Source: Mesonia sp. HuA40
GTDB taxonomy: Bacteria; Bacteroidota; Bacteroidia; Flavobacteriales; Flavobacteriaceae
DNA length: 42,029 bases
NCBI RefSeq assembly: GCF_008017835.1
Contig: NZ_VRLT01000062.1
Location: 1-42,029 of the forward strand
Direction: 5' to 3'
Shown: positions 34,000-42,029 of the stretch, piece by piece
Layout of the letters: every line of letters begins with the position of its first letter
How positions within the stretch are numbered: the first letter of the stretch is position 1
Translations under genes and position numbers: made by a program
The notes under the pieces: model-generated
The model's database searches: none
What the model saw: only the letters and a program-made list of their open reading frames with translations
Told to the model about the DNA's origin: nothing

Positions 34000-34071
34000 T
34001 ATTTTCACGACAATCCCTAACGCAAAGCCATAGGATTTCTAATTTTAATTATTTTTATTAAATCAATGCCT

Positions 34072-34545
34072 ATGAAAACTACTAAGACGCTTGTTTTTAC
34101 TGTATTTATAATGTGCTGCCTCCACGCTATTGCCCAAGAAAAAATTGCCAATTCCAATTTTGATGATGCTTTAGCTCAAAAGTATGAAGCCGATGATTAC
34201 GGAATGAAGTCTTACTTTCTGGTGATTTTAAAAACCGGTAAAAATAAAAGTCAAAACCAAGAATTATTGGCTAAAAGTATGCGCGGTCACTTAGATAATA
34301 TTAAACGATTAGTTGAAAATGGCAAGTTGGTGGTAGCTGGCCCGTTAGGCACCAATCAAAAAAATTATCGCGGTATCTTCATTTTTCAAGGGGTAGAAAG
34401 TCAAGAAAAACTAGAAGCCATCTTAGCTACAGATCAAGCAATTAAAAATAATTTTTTGGCCTATGAGATTTATCCGTGGTACGGTTCTGCCGCCTTGCCA
34501 GCTTACTTACCCGTATCTGATAAAATTTGGAAGAAAAAGCCTTAG
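34072..34545 (+). CDS. Exported YciI-like protein
   Basis: A YCII-related domain protein with a Sec signal peptide (MKTTKTLVFTVFIMCCLHAI, AQ). An ATG two codons earlier, at 34066, is equally possible. The domain spans about residues 45-135: YFLVILKTGKNKSQNQELLA, then MRGHLDNIKRLVENGKLVVA with the family's conserved His, GPLGTNQKNYRGIFIF and LEAILATDQAIKNNFLAYEI. The family folds like ferredoxin and its biochemical role is mostly unknown; exported members are frequent in Bacteroidota. It has its own position between mutB and a bidirectional terminator. Confidence 0.82.
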   Translation: MKTTKTLVFTVFIMCCLHAIAQEKIANSNFDDALAQKYEADDYGMKSYFLVILKTGKNKSQNQELLAKSMRGHLDNIKRLVENGKLVVAGPLGTNQKNYRGIFIFQGVESQEKLEAILATDQAIKNNFLAYEIYPWYGSAALPAYLPVSDKIWKKKP

Positions 34546-34550
34546 CATTT

Positions 34551-34595
34551 AAAAAACAATCCCAAATATACTCAGCATATACGGGATTGTTTTTT
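34551..34595. terminator. Bidirectional terminator
   Basis: AAAAAACAATCCC (34551-34563) pairs with GGGATTGTTTTTT (34583-34595). With A on one side and T on the other it can end both the YciI-like gene (+) and the convergent T9SS protein gene (-). Confidence 0.85.
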
Positions 34596-34612
34596 GCCTT
34601 ATTATTCGTTTA

Positions 34613-37600
34613 TCATTTCTTTATAAGTTTTTGAGTATATATAATATCATCAGCTTGAAGCTGAATATAATAAAATCCGTTTGGTAAGCCTTTCAAAGCA
34701 TGAATTGATTCCTCTCCGCTAAAAGAATCAAGATTTAATTCCTTAATTCGCATACCCAATTGATTATAAATCGAAATCCTTAGGTTTTTACCGATAAGAG
34801 ATTCGGCCTTGACCTGAAAATAATCCGTAAAGGGATTAGGGTAAACCAGCAAACTAGACTTTTTTAATAGTGGGTTAGCCAAGTTCTTTTGCTTGAACAA
34901 CAAAGCAAACCGATTGGCAGCGATACTCTGCTGTATATCTTCATCGATTGTGAAATCTACTTGATTTGCCCCTATCGTAAGAGGAGTCTCTTGGTTTAAG
35001 TATCGATCTAATAAAAATACACTAACACCACCAAATGCTGGTAGATCAAAATTAAGACGGTAATTATTAAATCGGTAATTATTTACAAAGAGGTCTAAAG
35101 TGTCACCTATTACTGGCATTTCCCTTCGTTCTATACTTAAGTAATCGTTTTGATTGATTATGGCAATATTCTCATCTAGATTTCCCATTTTGGCAGCATC
35201 GGCCTCAGTCACTTGGTTGGTGTAAGCAGCATCAAAGCGTATAATAAAACTATCGGTTAAGTGCATATTAGAAGCCTCATTGGCATACAATTGACCGATT
35301 AAAGCCAAATCTTGCGGTTTATTCGATCTAAAAACCTGTGTGAAATTTTGCTTTACTTTATCTGCTTGGTTAAAAATTATTTTAGGGTTTGCTCCTCCGG
35401 TACGCACAAAAAACGCTTGATTTACCTGAATAATAGCATTTGCTTCTGAGCCGTCTGAATTGGTACCCGAAGGTAAATCTACCACAACAAAACCACCCCG
35501 CACATTCTTATTAGGATCCCAAATATAATATTGGTTCGGATTAATGTCTACAGATCGCGAAAGAACCTGATTTAAGTCAACTTGTGCTTGATAAGGATTA
35601 CCGACAAAATTAAACGCTCCCGGTGTTGCGTTTAACTCACTGCTAGGCACTTCAAAATTGCCAGCTTGAGTCAAATTACCACGCATACGCAGGCGCGTGG
35701 TGTCTGGCTGACTTGCGTTTTGGGTCACATTTATGTCTCGACTACCACGCACCATTAAACGATAAGGAGTTCCTGCTTGCAAAGAGGTAGTCAAAGTGCT
35801 GCTAACAGCAAACCACTGTTGGTTCACATTATCAAAACGCCATAAAGAAGGGTTACCCGAAGGCGTTGCATCAAAACCGTTTTGACCAGTAGTTGAACCT
35901 GTAATATGCGTGCCGTAACCTGGATTAGGATTTAAAAAATTTGAATAATCCAGGTTGTTTGCCCCTTCTTGCCATTGATCGTGAATAGTTCTCGTGCTGG
36001 TTACCGAACTACTTAACAATCTGTAGGCTCTCTTTGGAGGGATAATTCTTTCTACCTCAACTTCTCCCTGTATATTCATGGTATTTGGTATGGGTCCTAA
36101 AGTACCCATTTGAACGGGGCTTTTGCTTCCAAAAATTAATTCACCGTCTATTTGCATTTTGTTTCCGCTCAATTGTAAATAATGGTGATTGATTAGTTTT
36201 TTATTTGGAGCAATAAATAGGTTCTTACCGCTAAAATCATTTTCACTCATCCAATCATCACCAATAAGTATATCTTTTGTGGTGGTAGCATCTGGCGACA
36301 ATTGATTTACCCACTCATTGTTCATGAATAACAAGTAGTCTAGCTCGCCAGGATTTGCTTGGGCACTATCGGTTTCAATAAATTCGTTGGTAAGTATATT
36401 TTGGTAATTTCGCTTATCTTCTACTGCAATGTCGTTTTGCGTATCATCTAATAAGTTGCCATCTGCGGTATTCGCTGTACCGCCAATGAACATACGCCAC
36501 CTTCTTGCTTTACCTGTTCCAAAAAACATATTTTGACTACCAGCAATAAACTGAGTATTGGTATTGATTGCCCCAAATTCTTGTTCAAAGGCTGCTTGTG
36601 TGGCTCCGCGTGAAATTAGCATAAAAGCATTTGGATGAATGTACGTATCAGCATTAGATCCTACCGCCAAGTCGCCTACCCTCCAAACGTTATTATTGTC
36701 CATTACCAATTTTATGTCTTTCATTTCAATAATTTGGTCTGAGGCATTAAAAATCTCGATAAATTCATTTTGATAATCAGCCGCATCGCTTATTTCGGTT
36801 ATAAAAACAGTTCCGGGAGTAGGAACAACCGTAGCATTAAATACAGAAAAACTCAGGCTATTTTGCAGGGGAAACAAACCATCGTCAACACTTAATTGTA
36901 ATCCTGTACCACTTTGAGTATGCGATATATTGTCAAATGATACCTTTCCGTTTACCGCGGTTTCGGTAACAGGACTACCTGCTAAACTACCTGTTGAGGT
37001 TAGGTTAACACTGAGGTTATAATCGGTGTCTATATTTCCGTTGGCATCGGTAGCAATGACCTGCACAGGTGGACTCATAACTTGATTTACAAAAACATCA
37101 CTAGGCTGTTGCATAAAGCGTAATTCGCTGGCATCGACCTCAATACTAAAAACATTACTCGTAATGTCTCCCAGCAATAGTGGATCTGAAAAAGTTGAAC
37201 CATTGTTTGCGGCTGTAAATCTGTGATTTGTCGCTGGAATTTTAAATTGAAGATCGGCTCCGTCTACTATATTAGTTTCTTTCAAATAAACACCCAGCAA
37301 AAATTCTAAAGACGCACCATCGCCTATGCTAATAGGCGGATTAAATTCTAAAATGATTTCTTGATTGCTAATATTGATTTGATTAATAGCATAGGAATTT
37401 AAATTTTCATCGATTAAGGTAAAATCTGCTAAATGGTCTTCCCACAAAGCCGTATTACCAGAAGCGGGCACAAAGCGCATTTGATTTACATAAGTAGGTA
37501 AATTGTCTCCGCTGCCTTGATCTTCTATAATGAACCCAAAAACCTCCTCTGCATTACCAGAAAGTGTAGCATTTAAAGCATCGATATTGGTTCCTGTCAC

Positions 37601-38302
37601 CTGACTTAAAGGAGAGTAAACTTCTGTGGTGGCATCACCATTAATAGTGGGTGTGCCGTATATTTCTATATGATCTATAGCGATATCTTCATCTCCACTG
37701 TTTAAATTGAATTCAATTTTTAAGTTTAAGGATTGTCCTGTGGCAGGAATACTTTCCACAAATTGTTGAAAACTAGGACTCAATGCAATACCATCTCCTA
37801 CCCCATCGAAATTGGTATCTATAGCTGGTTCTGTATTTGTACTACCCCCTCTAGACTCTATATGCAGTAAAGGAGTATAGCTACCGCTATTATCAACCTC
37901 ATAAGAAATATGCACATAATCAGACGAATCCCAATCTTCATTGCCGTCTGAAGCATCCTCTTCTGCTAAGTAAACACGAAATTCTAAATTGGTATAGTAG
38001 GCGATATTGATATTTGAAAGCATTAAGCTTTGTTGAGCCGAAGCTCCCTCTCCATCAATATCTTGCGCGGCAAAAAAGAAATTACCTAACTTTCCCAAAT
38101 AGCTCGGGTTTATATCTGTGCCGTCAGTGCGGATAAAATAATCTTCACTATTATCTGTAAACTCGAAGATACTGGTGCTATACCCCGCATTGGTTTCAAA
38201 ATCTTGCAGATAAATCTGAGTTTGGGCTTTTAGCGAAAAAGTTAAAATAAAAAAGAAAACAATAAAAAAATAGGTTGAATAACCCTTGAAGGAAGCAAAC
38301 AT
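34613..38302 (-). CDS. Large T9SS-secreted lamin-tail-domain protein
   Basis: A 1229-residue surface or secreted protein. The signal peptide runs from MFASFKGYSTYFFIVFFFIL to LKAQ. A jelly-roll-like region (about 30-215; IAIDHIEIYG) is followed by Ig-like repeats (about 390-490, VNQVMSPPVQVIATDANG) and a lamin-tail domain (about 498-640) with FITEISDAADYQNEFIEIFN. A long central part (about 650-1080) is rich in Asn and Gly. The last 80 residues are a type IX secretion sorting domain (LLVYPNPFTDYFQVKAESLI, then FYYIQLQADDIIYTQKLIKK). Lamin-tail proteins are often paired with nucleases or adhesins; no catalytic motif is evident here. Confidence 0.88.
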   Translation of the reverse strand: MFASFKGYSTYFFIVFFFILTFSLKAQTQIYLQDFETNAGYSTSIFEFTDNSEDYFIRTDGTDINPSYLGKLGNFFFAAQDIDGEGASAQQSLMLSNINIAYYTNLEFRVYLAEEDASDGNEDWDSSDYVHISYEVDNSGSYTPLLHIESRGGSTNTEPAIDTNFDGVGDGIALSPSFQQFVESIPATGQSLNLKIEFNLNSGDEDIAIDHIEIYGTPTINGDATTEVYSPLSQVTGTNIDALNATLSGNAEEVFGFIIEDQGSGDNLPTYVNQMRFVPASGNTALWEDHLADFTLIDENLNSYAINQINISNQEIILEFNPPISIGDGASLEFLLGVYLKETNIVDGADLQFKIPATNHRFTAANNGSTFSDPLLLGDITSNVFSIEVDASELRFMQQPSDVFVNQVMSPPVQVIATDANGNIDTDYNLSVNLTSTGSLAGSPVTETAVNGKVSFDNISHTQSGTGLQLSVDDGLFPLQNSLSFSVFNATVVPTPGTVFITEISDAADYQNEFIEIFNASDQIIEMKDIKLVMDNNNVWRVGDLAVGSNADTYIHPNAFMLISRGATQAAFEQEFGAINTNTQFIAGSQNMFFGTGKARRWRMFIGGTANTADGNLLDDTQNDIAVEDKRNYQNILTNEFIETDSAQANPGELDYLLFMNNEWVNQLSPDATTTKDILIGDDWMSENDFSGKNLFIAPNKKLINHHYLQLSGNKMQIDGELIFGSKSPVQMGTLGPIPNTMNIQGEVEVERIIPPKRAYRLLSSSVTSTRTIHDQWQEGANNLDYSNFLNPNPGYGTHITGSTTGQNGFDATPSGNPSLWRFDNVNQQWFAVSSTLTTSLQAGTPYRLMVRGSRDINVTQNASQPDTTRLRMRGNLTQAGNFEVPSSELNATPGAFNFVGNPYQAQVDLNQVLSRSVDINPNQYYIWDPNKNVRGGFVVVDLPSGTNSDGSEANAIIQVNQAFFVRTGGANPKIIFNQADKVKQNFTQVFRSNKPQDLALIGQLYANEASNMHLTDSFIIRFDAAYTNQVTEADAAKMGNLDENIAIINQNDYLSIERREMPVIGDTLDLFVNNYRFNNYRLNFDLPAFGGVSVFLLDRYLNQETPLTIGANQVDFTIDEDIQQSIAANRFALLFKQKNLANPLLKKSSLLVYPNPFTDYFQVKAESLIGKNLRISIYNQLGMRIKELNLDSFSGEESIHALKGLPNGFYYIQLQADDIIYTQKLIKK

Positions 38303-38450
38303 AATTTTAAATTTTTAACAAAAAAAATTTACAAATTATTTTACTTAAATGTTAATTTAATTTGAACAAAACGCTACAAAACATTAATCTTTTCAATTAT
38401 AAACCCTAAAAATTTAATCAAATAGCAAACTAATTAAGTGATATAATAAA

Positions 38451-38475
38451 CCCCAAATCATAAAACAATTTGGGG
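38451..38475 (-). terminator. Hairpin downstream of the T9SS remnant
   Basis: CCCCAAAT (38451-38458) pairs with ATTTGGGG (38468-38475). It lies 19 nt past the stop of the minus-strand remnant and before the large T9SS gene. The T-tail is weak. Confidence 0.5.
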
Positions 38476-38493
38476 CGTATTGGTGTTAAGTAT

Positions 38494-39123
38494 TTAATTT
38501 TTAATGATTTTTTTACCGATAGAACCTCTAATGGTATTGATTTTTACAAAATAAGTCCCTTGTGAAAGGCTTAAAATATCTACCCCTATTGATGCTTTTG
38601 AATGAAGGATTTGTTTACCAGATAAATCAAAGATTTTAAGCGAATTTATTACTATTCCTTTGGGCGTATTAATTTTTAATTCGTTCACCGCAGGATTCGG
38701 ATACAGTTTTACCTCGACTAACTCCATCTGATTTGCAGAAAGACTCCCATTGTAATAGCACATATTATCGTAATAAGCATCCTCTCCATAATTATTATGC
38801 AACATATTAAAACCTTCAATATTTAATTGAGAAAAATTATTGGGGGTGTAAATTAAAGTATTATCTAAATAGTACTTTACTGCAGAAGCACTTACTTCTA
38901 TACGAACATTTACCCAGCTTTGAGGTACCCAGCTAGCAGAAGTATAATCTGAAGAATAATTTTCATCGATAATAATATACACCATACCACGATTTTCCAT
39001 TCCTATTCCGGCAACGGGCACAAATGTATCATTCGCATCAATTCCGTAAAGGGTGAATTCAAAATCTGAGCCTAAAGTATCGGTGATGAATGTATCATAA
39101 GAAAATGTAAAATCTTGACAGTT
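38494..39123 (-). pseudogene. 5'-truncated T9SS-secreted protein
   Basis: The frame is open from an in-frame TGA at 39124-39126 to the stop at 38494, with NCQDFTFSYDTFITDTLGSD at the top, but has no signal peptide or normal start (a GTG at 39021 is the first candidate). The upper part resembles a concanavalin/LamG-like sandwich (WVPQSWVNVRIEVSASAVKY, LDNTLIYTPNN), and the last 75 residues are a type IX secretion sorting domain (VEVKLYPNPAVNELKINTPK to FVKINTIRGSIGKKIIKN). It cannot be exported as it stands, so it is the surviving 3' part of a larger gene whose front has been lost, just downstream of the NYN gene. Confidence 0.75.
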
Positions 39124-39162
39124 TCACATCCAGCAAGTTATCCTTCTTTAATAATAAGTATT

Positions 39163-39915
39163 TTAGCGTCTGTTTTTTCCTTTACGGACTTTATTCTTAA
39201 CGTAAATTAATTTGTATTTGCTTTTTGACGTTTCCCGTTGTTCTATTTCAAATTGTTGAGTGGCTTTTATTAAAGGAGTCAGTTTTTCAAAGCCATAATT
39301 TCGGGAATCAAAGTTTGGTCTTTTTTTCTGGATTAATCCGCCTACGTCACCCAAAAAAGCCCAACCATCATCGTCAGACAAATCGTTTATAGTAGATCGG
39401 ATTAAACCGATTTCCTTCTCGGTTATTTTATCTAAATTTTCTTCCGATTCGCCCTTATCGGCCGACTTATTTTCACTTTGATTTTTAAGAATTTCGATAT
39501 AAATGAACTTATCGCAAGCCACAATAAATGGATTGGGGGTCTTTTTTTCACCTATTCCTATAACTTGCATTCCCGCCTCCCTTAAACGGGTAGCCAAACG
39601 TGTAAAATCGCTATCGCTAGAAACCAAGCAAAAACCATCCACCTTCTCACTATATAAAATATCCATCGCATCAATTATCATAGCAGAGTCGGTTGCATTT
39701 TTACCCGTGGTATACCCATATTGTTGTATGGGGGTAATGGCATTTTCTAACAACAAACTTTTCCAACGATTCAATCCTGGACGGGTCCAGTCACCATAAA
39801 TCCGTTTGATTGTAGGATTTCCATATTTAGCAATTTCTTCCATCATTTCTTTTACTGGAGAAGAAGGAATATTATCACCATCTATTAATACGGCTAAATT
39901 TATATTTTGACTCAT
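39163..39915 (-). CDS. NYN-LOTUS (OST-HTH) RNA-binding/nuclease-like protein
   Basis: A 250-residue cytoplasmic protein. The N-terminal NYN (PIN-like, LabA/DUF88) domain, 1-140, keeps the acidic metal site: LIDGDN (10-15), KNATDSAMIIDAMD (72-85) and SSDSDFTRLATRLRE (99-113). GIGEKKTPNPF is a typical end. A linker of Lys/Glu (about 146-165) leads to a LOTUS/OST-HTH domain (about 166-240; IRSTINDLSDDDGWAFLGDV, KLTPLIKATQQFEIE), which in other systems binds RNA or G-quadruplexes. The tail is basic (KNKVRKGKNRR). It is likely an RNase or RNA-processing factor; its target is unknown. It stands alone, between a pseudogene and the channel gene. Confidence 0.88.
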   Translation of the reverse strand: MSQNINLAVLIDGDNIPSSPVKEMMEEIAKYGNPTIKRIYGDWTRPGLNRWKSLLLENAITPIQQYGYTTGKNATDSAMIIDAMDILYSEKVDGFCLVSSDSDFTRLATRLREAGMQVIGIGEKKTPNPFIVACDKFIYIEILKNQSENKSADKGESEENLDKITEKEIGLIRSTINDLSDDDGWAFLGDVGGLIQKKRPNFDSRNYGFEKLTPLIKATQQFEIEQRETSKSKYKLIYVKNKVRKGKNRR

Positions 39916-40135
39916 AATTTTTTAAAGTTAATAAAACAAAATGCGTTAACGCTGGCGTTCTAGGCAGAAAGTTACAGTTTTTGGAGGTAAATCCAAAACC
40001 AACTATAGTGTTTTAGTTAATTTAAAAGGGACTATGATTTGTACAAATTTTTATTTGCATTTAACTTTTTATACTTTCCAAAAAATTATGAAATACTGCT
40101 CTTTAGGATTTGACCTATAAATCTTTAATTTCTTT

Positions 40136-40143
40136 TAACTTTG
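40136..40143 (+). promoter_or_regulatory. -7 element TAACTTTG of the channel gene
   Basis: An exact TAnnTTTG match 19 nt before the ATG. A TTTG at 40109-40112 is a possible -33 element, but the 23-nt spacing is long. Confidence 0.5.
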
Positions 40144-40162
40144 TAAATTCTAAGGCTATTTT

Positions 40163-41263
40163 ATGAAAAAGCAAGTACAAAATTACTTTTTGAGCATTTT
40201 ATTTTTATTGCTAGCAACGCTTAGCGTGTCTGCTCAACTACAGGAAATAGATACAACCCTAACAACAAATTCACTAAAGGTAGGAATCGCGGGGAGCCAG
40301 CCTTTTGTTTTTAATAATGAAGAGCAAGATGGCATCGCATTAGAAATTTGGGATCGAATTGCGAACAAACAAGAATGGGATTACGAATTAAAGAGTTTTT
40401 CGACTATAGAAACAGGACTCCAGCAGTTAAATAGTAACCAAATAGATATGCTTATTGGCCCTATAAGTATTACTTCAAGACGAGTAAAGAGTTACAAATT
40501 TACGCAACCTTTTTATCAATCTAGTTTAGGTATTGCTTCTAGACAAGACGAAAGCGGGCTGTGGCAAAGAATCAAGCCTTTTTTTAGCATAGAACTTCTT
40601 TTAGCTGTAAGCGGATTTTTACTCATATTAGCGGTAGTAGGTACGTTACTTTGGTTAGCAGAGCGTCACGAATCACCAGATCAATTCCCTAAAGATCCTG
40701 TAAAAGGAATAGGGAATGGTATGTGGCTTGCTATTGTAACGATGAGCACTACGGGTTATGGCGATATGGCGCCCATTACTTTAAAAGGGCGAATCATTGC
40801 TGGAGCATGGATGGTCATTACATTGATTTTTGCTGGATCAATGATTGCGGGTATCGCAAGTACATTAACTTTAAGTGGATTAGGTACCTCTACAATCGAT
40901 AAAATTGAAGAAATTTCAGGAAAAAATACGGCCACACTAACGGATTCACCTGCCATCGCAATTATTAAAGAACACAAGGCTAAAGTTACACAAGTAAGTA
41001 GTTTACCTGAAGCAATGCAACTGCTCAAAGACAAAAAAGTAGATGCCGTAGTTTACGATCGCCCACAGCTACTTTATTATCAAGTCAACCACCCCGAAGA
41101 AGAAATTTATGTGGCTAAAGCCGAATATTATAAACAAGGATATGGTTTTGCTTTCCCAGAATATACCAATAGACTAAGTACTATAAACTTGAAGCTACTC
41201 GAGTTAGCTGAAGAACAGGAAATACAAAAGATAGTTGACCGGTACCTTGGTAAAGACGACTAA
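40163..41263 (+). CDS. Glutamate-receptor-like (GluR0-type) ligand-gated K+ channel
   Basis: A 366-residue membrane protein with the split ligand-binding layout of prokaryotic ionotropic glutamate receptors. The signal peptide (1-25) ends SVSAQ. Lobe S1 of a periplasmic-binding-protein fold spans about 35-130 (VGIAGSQPFVFNN; QIDMLIGPISITSRRVKSYK). TM1 is at about 143-167, the pore loop at 187-203 with the K+ filter TTGYGD (196-201), and TM2 at about 210-237. Lobe S2 spans about 245-362 (LPEAMQLLKDKKVDAVVYDR; YKQGYGFAFP). The ligand is probably an amino acid, and ligand contact residues include the Arg in SRRVKSY. It is monocistronic with its own promoter. Confidence 0.9.
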   Translation: MKKQVQNYFLSILFLLLATLSVSAQLQEIDTTLTTNSLKVGIAGSQPFVFNNEEQDGIALEIWDRIANKQEWDYELKSFSTIETGLQQLNSNQIDMLIGPISITSRRVKSYKFTQPFYQSSLGIASRQDESGLWQRIKPFFSIELLLAVSGFLLILAVVGTLLWLAERHESPDQFPKDPVKGIGNGMWLAIVTMSTTGYGDMAPITLKGRIIAGAWMVITLIFAGSMIAGIASTLTLSGLGTSTIDKIEEISGKNTATLTDSPAIAIIKEHKAKVTQVSSLPEAMQLLKDKKVDAVVYDRPQLLYYQVNHPEEEIYVAKAEYYKQGYGFAFPEYTNRLSTINLKLLELAEEQEIQKIVDRYLGKDD

Positions 41264-41801
41264 GTTTTGTTTTTTTTTAATTAGGATTTTGAACAATAAA
41301 TTAAAAACAACTTAAAATACAAGAAATCATTTAATGGAAAAACGACGTGTTTTTCAAACTCAATTATAACCGTACATATTCCTTTTTACATTATCGAGAA
41401 TAATTAAAAGTTGCAGATTTATTTTATTCAAAGCTATTGTGACAAACTACCTAAAACGCTAAGTAAGTGTTATAACAGAATGCTTTAAAAGTAATGCTGG
41501 CCGATAAATTGCACAAAGAGTGCAATGGCCCTAATCTAAACCAATGAAATTCTGATAATTATTGTTGCGCTAAAATTATAATTATCTATTTATCATTTCA
41601 AAAAGCCTCTCCCCCAGTAACATTTTAGACCCATTATAGAAAAAACAAGCATTAATTTGAATGAGCTATTATCATATTCCTGTTGTATAGCAGCCCCTGC
41701 GCAAACGCTTAATCCTTAAAGGGAGAAATTCATTAAATTCTTTTTGTAGGCTTCCCCTAATTAGAACTGCTTAGTTTCCCAAAATTATATTATTATTTTG
41801 T
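41264..41801. other. Intergenic stretch after the channel gene
   Basis: 538 bases of AT-rich DNA with no believable gene. A T-run at 41265-41278 may end the channel transcript. A hairpin at 41499-41530 has arms ATTGCAC/GTGCAAT around AAAGA, flanked by GGCC on both sides. Nothing else was recognised. Confidence 0.4.
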
Positions 41802-41876
41802 TTTTTAATTCATCTTTTCAAGCGGTCAGATTCATTATTTTTCCGCTTTGCTTTTCATTCCGAGGTATTTTTGCCA
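41802..41876. repeat. 75-bp direct repeat, right copy
   Basis: Same orientation as 1-75, with 73 of 75 positions identical. Similarity ends after TGCCA; the next bases (GCGGCAGTCAG) differ from the left copy. On the minus strand the frame that ends in KSKAEK stop stays open for about 30 further codons to the right (into FIKIRKILFLRALIGSFETD), which might be the tail of a gene beyond the window or chance. The remaining 41877-42029 shows no gene start. Confidence 0.85.
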
Positions 41877-42029
41877 GCGGCAGTCAGTCTCAAAACTACC
41901 AATTAATGCTCTTAAAAATAATATTTTTCTGATTTTTATGAAATTTATCGAGGAGTCAATATTTTTTGAAAATGATTTTTAGGGGCGTAAAAACAGTTTA
42001 AAATGAGTGCTAGTTGCATTTCTAGGTGA

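Noticed and set aside
1-41876. Window as one large mobile element bounded by the 75-bp direct repeats
   Set aside because: The interior contains pgi, gap, pfkA, purB, udk, a division gene and mutAB, and no integrase, transposase or phage gene. The repeats are better seen as two members of a dispersed family.

Overview
The window reads as chromosome from a marine-type member of the Flavobacteriaceae (Bacteroidota). The evidence is low GC content, Bacteroidota -7 promoter elements (TAnnTTTG) in place of good Shine-Dalgarno sites, type IX secretion C-terminal sorting domains, CarboxypepD_reg-like proteins, a CusA-TolC fusion, and the udk / FtsB-like / mutA / mutB gene order known from this family. 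Most of the window is stable core genome. It is punctuated by four small zones of decay or accessory DNA, at 1-5.1 kb, 15.7-16.5 kb, 38.5-39.1 kb and both window edges.

Layout. (1) 1-3.4 kb, accessory: three minus-strand genes for exported or lipid-anchored orphan proteins (one broken by an in-frame TGA) lie among three copies of a roughly 110-145 bp non-coding unit. Two of those copies share a hairpin with the same bulge and loop size and a compensated base pair. A further decayed reading frame follows at 3001-3384. A 75-bp sequence at the very left edge recurs almost perfectly at the right edge (73/75). (2) 3.7-3.95 kb: tRNA-Pro(TGG) and tRNA-Ser(GCT), both minus strand. (3) 4.25-5.75 kb: a decayed Crp/Fnr gene runs into a frameshifted DUF488 gene, then a hemerythrin-like gene without an ATG and a small membrane protein. 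(4) 5.76-10.23 kb, minus strand: a sugar-phosphate operon in the order pfkA, gap, BadF/NagK-type kinase, pgi, so upper glycolysis sits with an amino-sugar-type kinase. (5) 10.3-20.5 kb: an S15-type hydrolase, a DEAD-box helicase, a CarboxypepD_reg-like protein, TrmH, a deletion scar fusing an ECF sigma gene tail-to-tail with a CHRD lipoprotein gene, a Sir2 deacylase, an EamA transporter, purB and an orphan lipoprotein.

(6) 21.3-29.3 kb, plus strand: a heavy-metal efflux locus. It has a divergent CusB-like adaptor, an HD phosphohydrolase, a Cys/His-rich DUF6660-type protein, a 1442-residue CusA permease fused to a TolC-like outer-membrane factor, a CzcB-like lipoprotein adaptor and a 46-residue membrane protein too short for ordinary gene callers. 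(7) 29.4-33.9 kb: udk, an FtsB/DivIC-like protein and the two methylmalonyl-CoA mutase subunits; the small subunit lacks the cobalamin domain. (8) 34-41.3 kb: a YciI-like secreted protein, a 1229-residue lamin-tail T9SS protein, a 5'-truncated T9SS remnant, a NYN-LOTUS protein and a glutamate-receptor-like potassium channel. The last 0.75 kb is non-coding and carries the right copy of the 75-bp repeat.

The strongest candidates for something undescribed are the structured repeat units with same-strand orphan genes at the left edge, and the 75-bp repeat whose similarity stops at the TGGCA motif that also ends those units. Together they suggest a cassette-like exchange system, but no recombinase gene is in the window. 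No CRISPR array, complete insertion sequence, prophage or rRNA was seen.
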